From Desulfobacteraceae bacterium (lineage in GTDB: Bacteria; Desulfobacterota; Desulfobacteria; Desulfobacterales; Desulfosalsimonadaceae), in assembly GCA_021737045.1 (NCBI GenBank), contig JAIPES010000007.1, positions 1 to 58,217 on the forward strand: a DNA stretch of 58,217 bases. Direction: 5' to 3'. The translations under genes were made by a program, and so were the position numbers. The notes below the pieces were generated by a model. The model saw only the letters and a list, made by a program, of their open reading frames with translations. It was not told the origin of the DNA and did no database searches. Numbering within the stretch: the stretch's first letter is position 1; every line of letters begins with the position of its first letter. This document shows, piece after piece, positions 41,842 to 49,837 of the stretch.

Positions 41842-42909
41842 TTATCCGGTTTTAATATAATCGGCCACCAGGCTGCCCACCTCTGCGGTGGTGTAACCCA
41901 TTTTCCCGGCAGCCACATCCTTGAGATCGTCTTTCAGCACTTTTTTCACGGCTTCTTCCACGTCTGCTGCCGCTTTTTCCTCTCCCAGGGCTTCGAGCAG
42001 CAGCTGGGCAGAACTGATGGCTGCCAGCGGGTTGATGATCTGCTTGCCCGCGTACCTGGGCGCGGACCCGCCAATGGGCTCAAACATGGAAACCCCTTCG
42101 GGATTGAGATTGCCGCCTGCGGCAATGCCCATGCCTCCCTGGATCATGGCGCCAAGATCGGTGATGATATCGCCGAACATGTTATCCGTGACAATAACGT
42201 CAAACCACTCGGGATTTTTAACCATCCACATGCAGGTGGCATCCACGTGAGCATAATCGGTTTCAATATCCGGGTATTCTTTGGCCACCTCGTAAAATGC
42301 GCGCTCCCATAGATCAAAGGCATAGGTGAGCACGTTGGTTTTGCCGCACAGGGTGACCTTTTTCTTTTGATTGCGCTTCCGGCAGTATTCAAAGGCAAAG
42401 CGGATGCAGCGCTCAACGCCTTTGCGCGTGTTAATCGATTCCTGAACCGCCACCTCATCCGGGGTGCCCCGCTTTAAAATGCCGCCGGCACCCGCATACA
42501 GGCCTTCGCTGTTTTCCCGGATGACCACGAAATCAATATCTGCAGGCCCCTTGTCCTTCAACGGTGTGCTCACCCCTTCATAGAGCTTGACCGGCCGAAG
42601 ATTGATATATTGGTCCAGCTCAAAGCGAAGCTGAAGCAGCAGGCCTTTTTCCAGGATCCCGGGTTTGACATCCGGGTGGCCGATGGCGCCCAAAAAAATG
42701 CCGTCCCGGGTGCGAAGTTCGTCAATGACGTTTTCCGGCAGGATTTCACCGGTTTTCATATAATGTTCCCCGCCCAGGGGATAATGCTTGAATTGAAACG
42801 AAAATCCGTGTTTCTGTGCCGCCCGCTCAAGCACTTTCAGTCCTTCGTCCACCACTTCCGGTCCGGTTCCGTCGCCGGGTATCACGGCGATGTTATAGGA
42901 TTTTCCCAT
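41842..42909 (-). CDS. leuB: 3-isopropylmalate dehydrogenase
   Basis: It catalyses NAD-dependent oxidation and decarboxylation of 3-isopropylmalate in leucine synthesis. The 355-residue beta-decarboxylating dehydrogenase has IAVIPGDGTGPEVV at the N-terminus, LRPVKLYEG with substrate Arg, DFVVIRENSEGLYAG, KTNVLTYA with the catalytic Lys, and NMFGDIITDLGAMIQGGMGIAAGGNLNP with the Mg2+ Asp, then EPIGGSAPRYAGK. The sequence resembles the Desulfobacterota/archaeal branch, in which isopropylmalate and related tartrate/isocitrate-type enzymes are hard to tell apart; LeuB is the best reading. It lies just upstream of greA without other leu genes. Confidence 0.87.
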   Translation of the reverse strand: MGKSYNIAVIPGDGTGPEVVDEGLKVLERAAQKHGFSFQFKHYPLGGEHYMKTGEILPENVIDELRTRDGIFLGAIGHPDVKPGILEKGLLLQLRFELDQYINLRPVKLYEGVSTPLKDKGPADIDFVVIRENSEGLYAGAGGILKRGTPDEVAVQESINTRKGVERCIRFAFEYCRKRNQKKKVTLCGKTNVLTYAFDLWERAFYEVAKEYPDIETDYAHVDATCMWMVKNPEWFDVIVTDNMFGDIITDLGAMIQGGMGIAAGGNLNPEGVSMFEPIGGSAPRYAGKQIINPLAAISSAQLLLEALGEEKAAADVEEAVKKVLKDDLKDVAAGKMGYTTAEVGSLVADYIKTG

Positions 42910-42990
42910 TGATGTCCTCTTTTTTTGTCTTGCAGTTACGCAATTGCAGGTTGTTTTTCCCGGATGCGCTGCGCTGTGTCATCTGATGCG

Positions 42991-43662
42991 TTATTGCATA
43001 TAGCCCATGATGCTCTGGCCCGCCTTGACCTTGTCGCCCACGCGGACCGCCGGTTCAGTATTCTCCGGCAGATACAGATCCACCCGGGAGCCAAAACAGA
43101 TCATGCCCAAACGCTGACCTGCAGTCATGTTCTGATTCTGTGCGACAGTGCAGATAATTCTGCGCGCCACCAGACCGGCGACCTGAACCACTGCGATTTC
43201 ATGTCCGGCTTCCGTGCGCAGGATCACGGCGTTGTGCTCATTTAGCCGCCAGGCCCGGTCCTTGTCAGCCGGGTAAAACCGCCCGGGCGCATAGCGGATG
43301 GCCGCCACCGTGCCGTCAAACGGAATCCTGTTGACGTGCACGTTGAATACATTCATAAAAACCCCGATGTTCAGGCAGCGGCCCGTGCCAAAGGGATTGG
43401 ACTCAAGGGGGCGCACGCACACCACTTTTCCGTCAGCCGCGGATATCAGCGCGTTTTTGGCCTCAGGGGTTGCCCGGTCCGGGTCCCGGAAAAACCAGCA
43501 GAAGAAAAACGTCACAGCAAGGCCCGCCAATGCAAGTGCCGCAATTTCCAGAAGCGCGAAAATCAGCGTGGCAAAAGCGGCCGCAAAAATCAGCGGGTAG
43601 CCGGGTGCGGCAATAGCAAAGGCCGACCGGCTCTGCGGGTCGGCCCATCGAAAACCCCCCAT
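42991..43662 (-). CDS. psd: phosphatidylserine decarboxylase (short form)
   Basis: It makes phosphatidylethanolamine from phosphatidylserine at the membrane. ATG 43662 is chosen, with AGAGG 6 nt upstream; a TTG at 43680 is less likely. The 223-residue proenzyme has hydrophobic segments near the N-terminus, VFMNVFNVHVNRIPFDG, and the autocleavage site in CFGSRVDLYLP, where cleavage before Ser would create the pyruvoyl group. The FGSR form and the length mark the short, archaeal/Gram-positive-like PSD class. Confidence 0.92.
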   Translation of the reverse strand: MGGFRWADPQSRSAFAIAAPGYPLIFAAAFATLIFALLEIAALALAGLAVTFFFCWFFRDPDRATPEAKNALISAADGKVVCVRPLESNPFGTGRCLNIGVFMNVFNVHVNRIPFDGTVAAIRYAPGRFYPADKDRAWRLNEHNAVILRTEAGHEIAVVQVAGLVARRIICTVAQNQNMTAGQRLGMICFGSRVDLYLPENTEPAVRVGDKVKAGQSIMGYMQ

Positions 43663-43804
43663 ATCAATCCTCTTTCTCAAGTCAACTGGTACTGGTTATT
43701 TGAATCCAGATATTGTATTCGGTGAAACAATTCCTGTCAATAAAAACGCGCAGCAAATGCTTGCCCGAGAAGCGATTTGCAGCCCCGGAATACAAAAAGA
43801 CCCT

Positions 43805-44509
43805 TTATCTCCCCCGGATTTTCTGCTTTCGCTCTGCATCGGATTGGCGGATATAGTGCGGCACAACCCCGGCAGCGTCACTGCCCGCACCGGAGCGCAG
43901 CATTTCACCCGCCATTTCCGCAACCACGGCCGCACGAATCCGGTTCTGAACTCCCGGGGCCAGCCGCGCGCTGCCGGAAAGGCGGCTGATGATGCGCTCA
44001 TTGTAAAGCACGGCACCCGAACCGGCAAACCAGCAGGGCTGCCGGCCCAGGGCCGAAATTTCATCGATCACCATGTCCGGGTCAGCCACCTGCGCCGGAA
44101 GAATTTCCTCCAGGCATCCCTGCTCCAGGCTGAAAACCTGGGCATAAACCTGTTTTTTTCTGGCATCGAGCATTGCGCAAAACAATCCGGAAACACCCAG
44201 ATAAGGCCATGCCAGGGCCTCCAAACACGATACCGGACACACCGGCCGGCCATATGCCATGGCAAAGCCCTTGACCGTGGCCATGCCAATGCGCAGGCCG
44301 GTAAAGCTGCCCGGTCCGCTTGTCACAGCCAGGGCGTCGAGTTCAGAGACCTGTTGTCCGGCAAGCTCCAGAACAGCGTCAATCAGCCGCATCAGGTGCC
44401 GGGCATGGGTCTGGTCCAAATCCGCCCCGAATTCGGCCGTGATTGTCCCCTGCTGCATCAGGGCCACGCTGCAGGTGCGCGTTGCGCTGTCTACGGCCAA
44501 CAGGTTCAT
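43805..44509 (-). CDS. tsaB: tRNA threonylcarbamoyladenosine synthesis protein TsaB
   Basis: TsaB is the scaffold partner of TsaD in making t6A37 of tRNA. ATG 44509 is used; an open frame continues upstream only through the lon end. The 234-residue protein opens MNLLAVDSATRTCSVALMQQG, has THARHLMRLIDAVL, and ALAVTSGPGSFTGLRIGMATVKGFA, the ASKHA-fold phosphate segment typical of TsaB. It begins 16 nt after lon and is probably co-transcribed with it. Confidence 0.94.
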   Translation of the reverse strand: MNLLAVDSATRTCSVALMQQGTITAEFGADLDQTHARHLMRLIDAVLELAGQQVSELDALAVTSGPGSFTGLRIGMATVKGFAMAYGRPVCPVSCLEALAWPYLGVSGLFCAMLDARKKQVYAQVFSLEQGCLEEILPAQVADPDMVIDEISALGRQPCWFAGSGAVLYNERIISRLSGSARLAPGVQNRIRAAVVAEMAGEMLRSGAGSDAAGVVPHYIRQSDAERKQKIRGR

Positions 44510-44525
44510 CGTCTGTTTGTCCCGG

Positions 44526-46997
44526 CTATCCGGCTGCATTGGCCGGTTTTTTGGCCGGCTTTTTTGTTGACCGCGCCGGGGTTTTCTTCTTTTTGGCCGC
44601 AGCAGCGGATTTTTTGGCCAGGTCCTTTCCAATGGCCACCTCTATGGCCTGATCCAGGGTGCTGACCGGGATGAACTTGATCTTTCGGCGCACGTTTTTG
44701 GGAATCTCAGAAAGCTCGGGCTTGTTTTTCTCCGGGATGATGATGGTGTTGATGCCAAATCGCAGGGCGCCGATGGCTTTTTCCCGCAGGCCGCCGATGG
44801 GAAGCACACGTCCGCGAAGGGAAATCTCACCGGTCATGGCCACGCACTTGTCCACGGGCTGTCCGGTGAGCGCGGAAATCAGGGCCGTTGCCATGGCAAT
44901 GCCCGCAGACGGCCCGTCCTTTGGGATAGCCCCGGCCGGCACATGGATGTGGATGTCAATGGAGTCAAACACGTTTTTCTCAAGGCCCAGCTCCTTTTGG
45001 TGGGCCCGGGCATAGCTGACCGCGGCCCGGGCTGATTCCTGCATCACCTCTCCGAGCTGGCCGGTGATAATCAACTCTCCCTTTCCCTCAAGCAGGGAGA
45101 CTTCAACGTAAAGCACCTCCCCGCCCACCTGGGTCCAGGCCAGGCCTGTGGCCAGACCCACCTGGGTTTCGTCCTGATCCAGCTCGGGAATATAGCGAGG
45201 CGGACCCAGATAGGTGTTCAAACTGCCACGGGTGATGCGAAACGGGCCTTTTTTGCCCTCTGCCATTTTCCGGGCGACTTTTCTGCATAAGGCCCCGAGT
45301 TCCCGCTCCAGGTTGCGCAGGCCGGCCTCGGAGGTGTATTCAGTGATCAGGCGCGCCAGGGCCGAGTTGCTGACGGAAAGGTCTTTGGGCTTAAGCCCGT
45401 TGTCTGACAATTGTCTGGGCAGCAAATACCTTCTGGCAATCACCTGCTTTTCTTCCTCGGTGTAGCCGGCCAGCTGAATGACCTCCATGCGGTCGAGCAG
45501 GGCCGAGGGGATGGTATCGGTCATGTTGGCCGTGAGAATAAACAGCACCCTGGACAGATCAAAGGGCATGTTCACGAAATGATCGCTGAAATTGGTGTTC
45601 TGTTCCGGGTCCAGGGCCTCGAGCAGGGCCGAGGACGGATCGCCCCGGAAATCCATGCCGATCTTGTCAATTTCATCCATCATGAAAACCGGATTGTTGC
45701 TGTTACAGTGCTTCAGTCCCTGGAGAATCCGGCCTGGCATGGCGCCGATATAAGTGCGGCGGTGTCCCCGGATTTCGGCCTCATCTCTGATACCGCCAAG
45801 AGACATGCGGAAAAAATTTCGGTTCATGGCATCGGCAATGGACTGGCCAAGCGAGGTCTTGCCCACACCGGGCGGGCCCACAAAGCACAGGATCTGTCCC
45901 TTTTTGTTGGGATTGAGCTTGCGCACGCTCAGATATTCCAGAATCCGGTCCTTGACCCGGTCAAGCCCATAATGGTTTTTATCCAGCACGCTTTTTGCCT
46001 TGGGAATGTCGATGACATCCTTTGTGGAGCGGCTCCAGGGCAGATCCACCAGCCAGTCCAGATAGGTGCGGACAATGGTGGCCTCTGAGGAATCCGGATG
46101 CATCTGTTCCAGGCGTTTGAGCTGCTTTTCGGCTTCCTTGCCCGCTTCCTTGGGCATTTTGGCTTTTTTGATGCGTTTGCGGTACTCCTCGACTTCAGCG
46201 GAGCGCTCATCCTGCTCCCCCAGTTCCTTGTGAATGGCCCGGACCTGTTCGCGCAAAAAATAATCCCGCTGGTTTTTCGATATTTCATCACGCACATGGG
46301 ACTGGATCTTGGCCTGAACCGTGGAAAGCTCAACTTCCTTGGCCAGGTAGTTGTTGACCTGCTTGAGGCGTTCCACAGGGTCTTCAGTCTCCAGCAACCC
46401 CTGGGCCTCTTCGGTTTTGAGCTTCAGATTGGAGGAAACCAGGTCAGCAAGTTTTCCGGGATTTTCGATCTCATCGAGCAGCATGCTGATCTCACCGGTA
46501 TACTCGCCGCGGATGTTTAGAATTTTTTCACAGTTTTCCCGAACATTTCGCATCAAAGCCTGATGCTCCACATCGGAGATATCCGCCGAATCATCCGGGA
46601 TCAGATCAAATGACACCTCGTAGAACTGTTTTTTACTGGCAAACCGTTTGACCCGGCCCTTTTCCAGGCCGTGGATCAGCACCTTGAAGTGCCCGTCAGG
46701 CAGCTTGATCATGCGCAGAATCCGGCAAACTGTTCCCACCCGGTAAATATCTTTGGATTTCGGATCCTCAGCCATGGGATCCTTTTGCGCGGCCAGAAAA
46801 AGCAGCCGCTCCTTTTTCATGGCCGCCTCCACTGCGCGCAGGGATTTTTCCCGGCCGATATAAAGGGGCAAAACCATGTCCGTGAAAATCACCATGTCCC
46901 GCACGGGCAGCAGAGGGAGCCGATCCGGGATTTCAACCTCCCGATCGTCGCTTTCATCTATGAGTCGAATCAGATCGTCCTTATCACTTTCGGCCAT
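44526..46997 (-). CDS. lon: ATP-dependent protease Lon
   Basis: Lon degrades misfolded and regulatory proteins in the cytoplasm. ATG 46997 (CAGGAG upstream) gives 823 residues; the frame upstream to 47087 is not needed. The N-terminal substrate domain (RLPLLPVRDMVIFTDMVLPLYIGREKSLRA) is followed by the AAA+ module with GPPGVGKTS near residue 372 and a Ser-Lys protease domain with KDGPSAGIAMATAL, catalytic Ser near 697. The last 30 residues are an unusual Lys/Ala/Pro-rich tail (KKSAAAAKKKKTPARSTKK) with no role in the catalytic fold. Confidence 0.97.
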   Translation of the reverse strand: MAESDKDDLIRLIDESDDREVEIPDRLPLLPVRDMVIFTDMVLPLYIGREKSLRAVEAAMKKERLLFLAAQKDPMAEDPKSKDIYRVGTVCRILRMIKLPDGHFKVLIHGLEKGRVKRFASKKQFYEVSFDLIPDDSADISDVEHQALMRNVRENCEKILNIRGEYTGEISMLLDEIENPGKLADLVSSNLKLKTEEAQGLLETEDPVERLKQVNNYLAKEVELSTVQAKIQSHVRDEISKNQRDYFLREQVRAIHKELGEQDERSAEVEEYRKRIKKAKMPKEAGKEAEKQLKRLEQMHPDSSEATIVRTYLDWLVDLPWSRSTKDVIDIPKAKSVLDKNHYGLDRVKDRILEYLSVRKLNPNKKGQILCFVGPPGVGKTSLGQSIADAMNRNFFRMSLGGIRDEAEIRGHRRTYIGAMPGRILQGLKHCNSNNPVFMMDEIDKIGMDFRGDPSSALLEALDPEQNTNFSDHFVNMPFDLSRVLFILTANMTDTIPSALLDRMEVIQLAGYTEEEKQVIARRYLLPRQLSDNGLKPKDLSVSNSALARLITEYTSEAGLRNLERELGALCRKVARKMAEGKKGPFRITRGSLNTYLGPPRYIPELDQDETQVGLATGLAWTQVGGEVLYVEVSLLEGKGELIITGQLGEVMQESARAAVSYARAHQKELGLEKNVFDSIDIHIHVPAGAIPKDGPSAGIAMATALISALTGQPVDKCVAMTGEISLRGRVLPIGGLREKAIGALRFGINTIIIPEKNKPELSEIPKNVRRKIKFIPVSTLDQAIEVAIGKDLAKKSAAAAKKKKTPARSTKKPAKKPANAAG

Positions 46998-47234
46998 TGT
47001 TACTCCTGAAAAAAAAGTCAAATATTTAAGTTTTTGCCGTCCTGACCGCCGTTTGTAATCAAACCACGGTCCCGAGTCAATAGCCATGTGACAACAAAAA
47101 ACGATTTTGCATCCCCCGGGGATATGCTAATTGGGGTTTGGCTGTGCCAGTGTTTTGAAATATGGGGGCTGAAGAATAAATCCATTTTATTTTTCGCCTG
47201 TATGTATGATTCATTATTTAACAGGGTTGAGGAC

Positions 47235-48014
47235 ATGTCAAATCTGATTTTCTGGTTTCTGGTATTTTTCATGGGGCTTTGCATCGGCAGTTTCTTAAAT
47301 GTCTGCATCAGCCGAATTCCCAGGGAATTGTCCATTGTTCGGCCGGGCTCCCGGTGCCCGGACTGTTCAACGGCCATTGCCTTTTATGACAACATTCCGG
47401 TTATCAGCTGGCTTTTGCTAAAAGGCCGGTGCCGTGCCTGCGGCAAAACCATTTCTCTCCGCTATCCCCTGGTGGAACTGGCAACCGGAGCCATGGCCGT
47501 ATTTGTGATGTTGAAATACGGGATATCTGTTTCCGCACTGATATATTTTCTGCTGATCTGCGCGCTGATCACGATTTCATTGATTGATCTGGATCATCGC
47601 ATCATTCCGGATTCCATCAGCCTGCCAGGCATTGCCGCCGGGTTTTTGGCCGCGTTTCTGCTCCCTGAACTTTCCTGGCTTGATTCATTGATCGGCATAC
47701 TGATTGGCGGCGGCATTCTCTATGCCGTAGCCCTGGGCTATTACCTGTTTGCCGGCAAGGAAGGCATGGGCGGCGGCGACATCAAGCTGCTGGCCATGCT
47801 CGGGGCCTTTATCGGCTGGAAAGGGGTTTTTTTCACCATTTTTGCGGCATCATTGATCGGAACAGCCGTCGGGGTGGCCATGATGATTGCATCCGGCAAG
47901 AACCTCAAGTTTGCCGTGCCTTTCGGACCCTTTCTGTCTGCGGGTGCGGTTATTTACCTGTTTTTCGGACAGCGCATCATTCAATGGTATTTTTACGGCC
48001 CCGGGCCGTGGTAG
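47235..48014 (+). CDS. pilD: prepilin leader peptidase/N-methyltransferase
   Basis: It cleaves type IV prepilins and methylates the new N-terminus. ATG 47235 (GAGG just before) gives 259 residues; the frame from 47088 would add a non-conserved stretch. The cytoplasmic loop has the zinc cysteines C41, C44, C66 and C69 (RCPDCS, GRCRACGK). Catalytic aspartates are in LIDLDH (D118/D120) and GGGDIKLLAM (D182), with about seven membrane helices. The minor prepilins at 287-1964 are likely substrates, although they are 45 kb away. Confidence 0.95.
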   Translation: MSNLIFWFLVFFMGLCIGSFLNVCISRIPRELSIVRPGSRCPDCSTAIAFYDNIPVISWLLLKGRCRACGKTISLRYPLVELATGAMAVFVMLKYGISVSALIYFLLICALITISLIDLDHRIIPDSISLPGIAAGFLAAFLLPELSWLDSLIGILIGGGILYAVALGYYLFAGKEGMGGGDIKLLAMLGAFIGWKGVFFTIFAASLIGTAVGVAMMIASGKNLKFAVPFGPFLSAGAVIYLFFGQRIIQWYFYGPGPW

Positions 48015-48060
48015 GCCCCCGGCAAACCCCCATGAATTTTGAATAGTCTTCAAATCATGC

Positions 48061-48089
48061 TTGACACGGCTGTTTTGCAGAAGTATTGT
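48061..48089 (+). promoter_or_regulatory. promoter of the HU gene
   Basis: TTGACA (48061-48066), a 17-nt spacer and TATTGT (48084-48089). This leaves a 5' leader of about 190 nt (48097-48285) in which I see no named RNA element. The ndk promoter at 49110 has the same TATTGY -10 form. Confidence 0.5.
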
Positions 48090-48285
48090 TATCAGAAATC
48101 AAGCTCAGAGAAATTGATTTACAAGAAATCAGCCTTTACAGAATGACAAAAAATATGACTGCTGGCCCCTATTTGGCCTCAATGGGCGCCATAAATCATC
48201 GCCTTTAATCGTTTCTGCCGGATCGATCAAGGCAGACGAACCCCTCAATATCAACCACCCCAAAAGCAATGAAAGGAGTCGTGCA

Positions 48286-48555
48286 GTGAACAAGGCAGAT
48301 TTAGTCAACGAAGTGGCAAAAGTCGTCAGCACCAAAAAAGAGGCCCAGGCAGCAGTCGATTGTGTGATCCAGAGTATCACAGACGCCATGTCAAAAGGAG
48401 ACAGCGTAACTCTGGTCGGATTCGGCACATTCAAACCGGTCAAACGCGAAGCCCGCACCGGAAGAAACCCGCAAACCGGAGCCGCCATCAATATCAAGGC
48501 GCGCAAGGTCCCCAAGTTCACTCCGGGAAAAGGCCTGAAAGAAGCGCTCAATTAA
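48286..48555 (+). CDS. hup: HU-family DNA-binding protein
   Basis: This 89-residue nucleoid protein starts with GTG at 48286, with AAAGGAG 7-8 nt upstream. It shows the HU pattern MNKADLVNEVAKVVSTKKEAQAAVDCVIQSITDAM, VGFGTFKPVKREARTGRNPQTG and AARKVPKFTPGKGLKEALN-like ending. HU bends and compacts DNA as a dimer. A strong terminator about 70 nt downstream ends the transcript. Confidence 0.95.
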   Translation: MNKADLVNEVAKVVSTKKEAQAAVDCVIQSITDAMSKGDSVTLVGFGTFKPVKREARTGRNPQTGAAINIKARKVPKFTPGKGLKEALN

Positions 48556-48622
48556 TTGTACAGGCCCCTGCTGAAATGCAGTCCAAAGCCTTCGGGCAGG
48601 CCGTTGAGCCAAAACCCGTTTT

Positions 48623-48669
48623 AAAAAAGGCGACACGCCAGTCCTGCCTGAGGCGCGTGTCGCCTTTTT
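48623..48669. terminator. bidirectional terminator between HU and the selenoprotein gene
   Basis: AAAAAAGGCGACACGC (48623-48638) and GCGTGTCGCCTTTTT (48655-48669) pair over 15 bp around a 16-nt loop. A-run and T-run on the two sides serve both convergent genes. Confidence 0.85.
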
Positions 48670-48712
48670 ATGTATTCCGGTTAACCCGGCAAATGCCGTG
48701 TTCAAATCAAAT

Positions 48713-49015
48713 CTAGCAGGTTCCCCCGCAGCTCGAACACCCCTGTCCCAGCTCAATGCTTGAGCTGATGGCAAACCCGAACCCGGTAAAATCGACTTTA
48801 ATGGGCTGGGCTTCCGCCAGAAAATCCTTGTTTGCAATGAACTGAAAATTATTCACGTCAAAAACTTCATCGGATTCGTTTGGTTCATCCAGAACCATGG
48901 CCAAAGACGGCCCCCCTCACCCGCCGGGGTTGAGCAGAACCCGTATGGGCTTGGGCTCCTTGTCTTTGAAAAACTCCGAGATCTTCTCGTATGCTGCATC
49001 CGTTACTTCAAGCAT
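48713..49015 (-). CDS. HesB/IscA-like selenoprotein (in-frame UGA)
   Basis: From ATG 49015 (GGAGGA 6 nt upstream) the frame runs MLEVTDAAYEKISEFFKDK... to NPGG, then meets TGA at 48919-48917 (codon 33), and continues in the same frame GGPSLAMVLDEPNESDEVF to TAG at 48715-48713, 100 residues in all. The second half alone would lack any start with a ribosome site. The pattern (RVLLNPGG-U-GGPSLAMVLDEP, then a C-terminal CSSCGGTC) is that of the HesB-like selenoproteins known from delta-proteobacteria, where Sec replaces the first cluster-binding Cys of an A-type Fe-S carrier. A SECIS-like hairpin follows the UGA. Its exact role is unknown. Confidence 0.85.
48881..48919 (-). promoter_or_regulatory. 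Sec UGA codon and candidate bacterial SECIS hairpin
   Basis: UGA occupies 48919-48917. Downstream in the mRNA UGGUUC (48897-48892) pairs perfectly with GAACCA (48886-48881) around the 5-nt loop UGGAU. The loop G lies about 26 nt after the UGA, inside the distance seen for bacterial SECIS elements. A second mini-hairpin, GGCC-GUCUUU-GGCC (48912-48899), lies between. Recognition by SelB is inferred. Confidence 0.65.
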
Positions 49016-49041
49016 GTTTATTCCTCCAAAAGATTCATATT

Positions 49042-49090
49042 ATGACGATATAAATTAAAAGTCTAAAAAACTAGCCGCAAATATCGTCAT
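49042..49090. promoter_or_regulatory. inverted repeat in the selenoprotein promoter
   Basis: ATGACGATAT (49042-49051) and ATATCGTCAT (49081-49090) are perfect 10-nt inverted copies 29 nt apart. On the minus strand a promoter TAGACT-17-TAATAT (49065-49060 and 49042-49037) places one arm in the spacer and the other just upstream of -35. Two half-sites for a regulator are a reasonable reading. Confidence 0.55.
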
Positions 49091-49109
49091 TGTCAACAAA
49101 AATTTTATT

Positions 49110-49138
49110 TTGACTTGCTTTTGCCAATCTGCTATTGC
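49110..49138 (+). promoter_or_regulatory. promoter of ndk
   Basis: TTGACT (49110-49115), 17-nt spacer, TATTGC (49133-49138), about 105 nt before the ndk ATG. Confidence 0.45.
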
Positions 49139-49241
49139 ACCGAAAACCTGCAAACACGGCAGATTGTTTTTTACCGGCTGCCATTTTCCGCCGCCGTATA
49201 TACACAATAACCACGATTGAATAAAAAGAAAGGATAAAAGC

Positions 49242-49658
49242 ATGGAACAAACCCTGTCCATTATCAAGCCCGACGGCGTCAGCCAGGCCCTGATCGGCGA
49301 AGTCATAAAGCGTTTTGAGGCAAACGGCATCCGGATTGCAGCCATGAAAATGCTGCAGATGACAAAAAAACAGGCCCAGGGCTTTTATGCCGTCCACAAG
49401 GAGCGGCCGTTTTTTGAAAGCCTGACCGATTTCATGACCTCGGGCCCTGTCGTGGCCATGGTGCTTGAAGGCGAAAACGTGATTGAAAAAAACCGTACCC
49501 TCATGGGCGCAACCAACTTCAAGGAAGCTGAGGAAGGCACCATCCGCCGGGATTTTGCCACGGATATTGAAAAAAACGTGGTGCACGGCTCGGATTCACC
49601 CGAAACCGCGGCCTTTGAAATCAGTTATTTTTTCAATCAGTTTGAAATTATAAAATAA
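49242..49658 (+). CDS. ndk: nucleoside diphosphate kinase
   Basis: It balances NTP pools by transferring the gamma-phosphate through a phospho-His. The 138-residue protein begins [26 protein letters not shown], has [25 protein letters not shown], and the active-site [12 protein letters not shown] with catalytic His115. Length and motifs are canonical. AAAGGA precedes the ATG. It is monocistronic, and a family A palindrome lies about 50 nt beyond its stop. Confidence 0.97.
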   Translation: MEQTLSIIKPDGVSQALIGEVIKRFEANGIRIAAMKMLQMTKKQAQGFYAVHKERPFFESLTDFMTSGPVVAMVLEGENVIEKNRTLMGATNFKEAEEGTIRRDFATDIEKNVVHGSDSPETAAFEISYFFNQFEIIK

Positions 49659-49707
49659 AGGTTCAACAGGGGGCGGATATAAAATTTTCGCCCAAAGTCT
49701 GATTTCA

Positions 49708-49831
49708 GATGGCACCGTAAAAAGTTCAAGATCAAGGCTTGCGCAATTTCGAAGAATGCAGCGTACTTAGCCGTACGTGAAATTCTGAGAAATTGCGCGT
49801 AACGCAGATATTGGACTTTTACGGCGCCATC
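49708..49831 (-). repeat. 125-nt palindromic element, family A, copy 4
   Basis: Opposite orientation to the other copies and one base shorter (GGACTTTTACGG in one arm). It lies between the convergent ends of ndk and lepA. The tip has TTAGCCGTACG instead of TTATCCGTACG. A border sequence (TGATTTCAG) shared with other copies precedes it. Confidence 0.88.
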
Positions 49832-49837
49832 ACTTTT

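Noticed and set aside
41829-41918. Longer GreA start inside leuB
   Set aside because: No ribosome site and a Trp-rich non-family sequence; GTG 41828 has GGGGAAGGA in front and yields the standard GreA N-terminus.
47088-47234. N-terminal extension of the prepilin peptidase
   Set aside because: The added residues contain no family pattern, and ATG 47235 gives the normal length with the first membrane helix at the start.
48097-48285. Long HU leader considered as a structured RNA element
   Set aside because: No conserved riboswitch core or stable hairpin series is recognisable by eye; it may simply be a long 5' UTR.
48623-48669. Strong palindrome after HU considered as an attachment site or riboswitch
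   Set aside because: A and T runs on both sides and its position between convergent genes make a bidirectional terminator the sufficient explanation.
48713-48904. The 63-codon frame as an independent small gene
   Set aside because: It would start at TTG without a ribosome site and represents the second half of a coherent A-type carrier fold; read-through of the upstream UGA explains it better.
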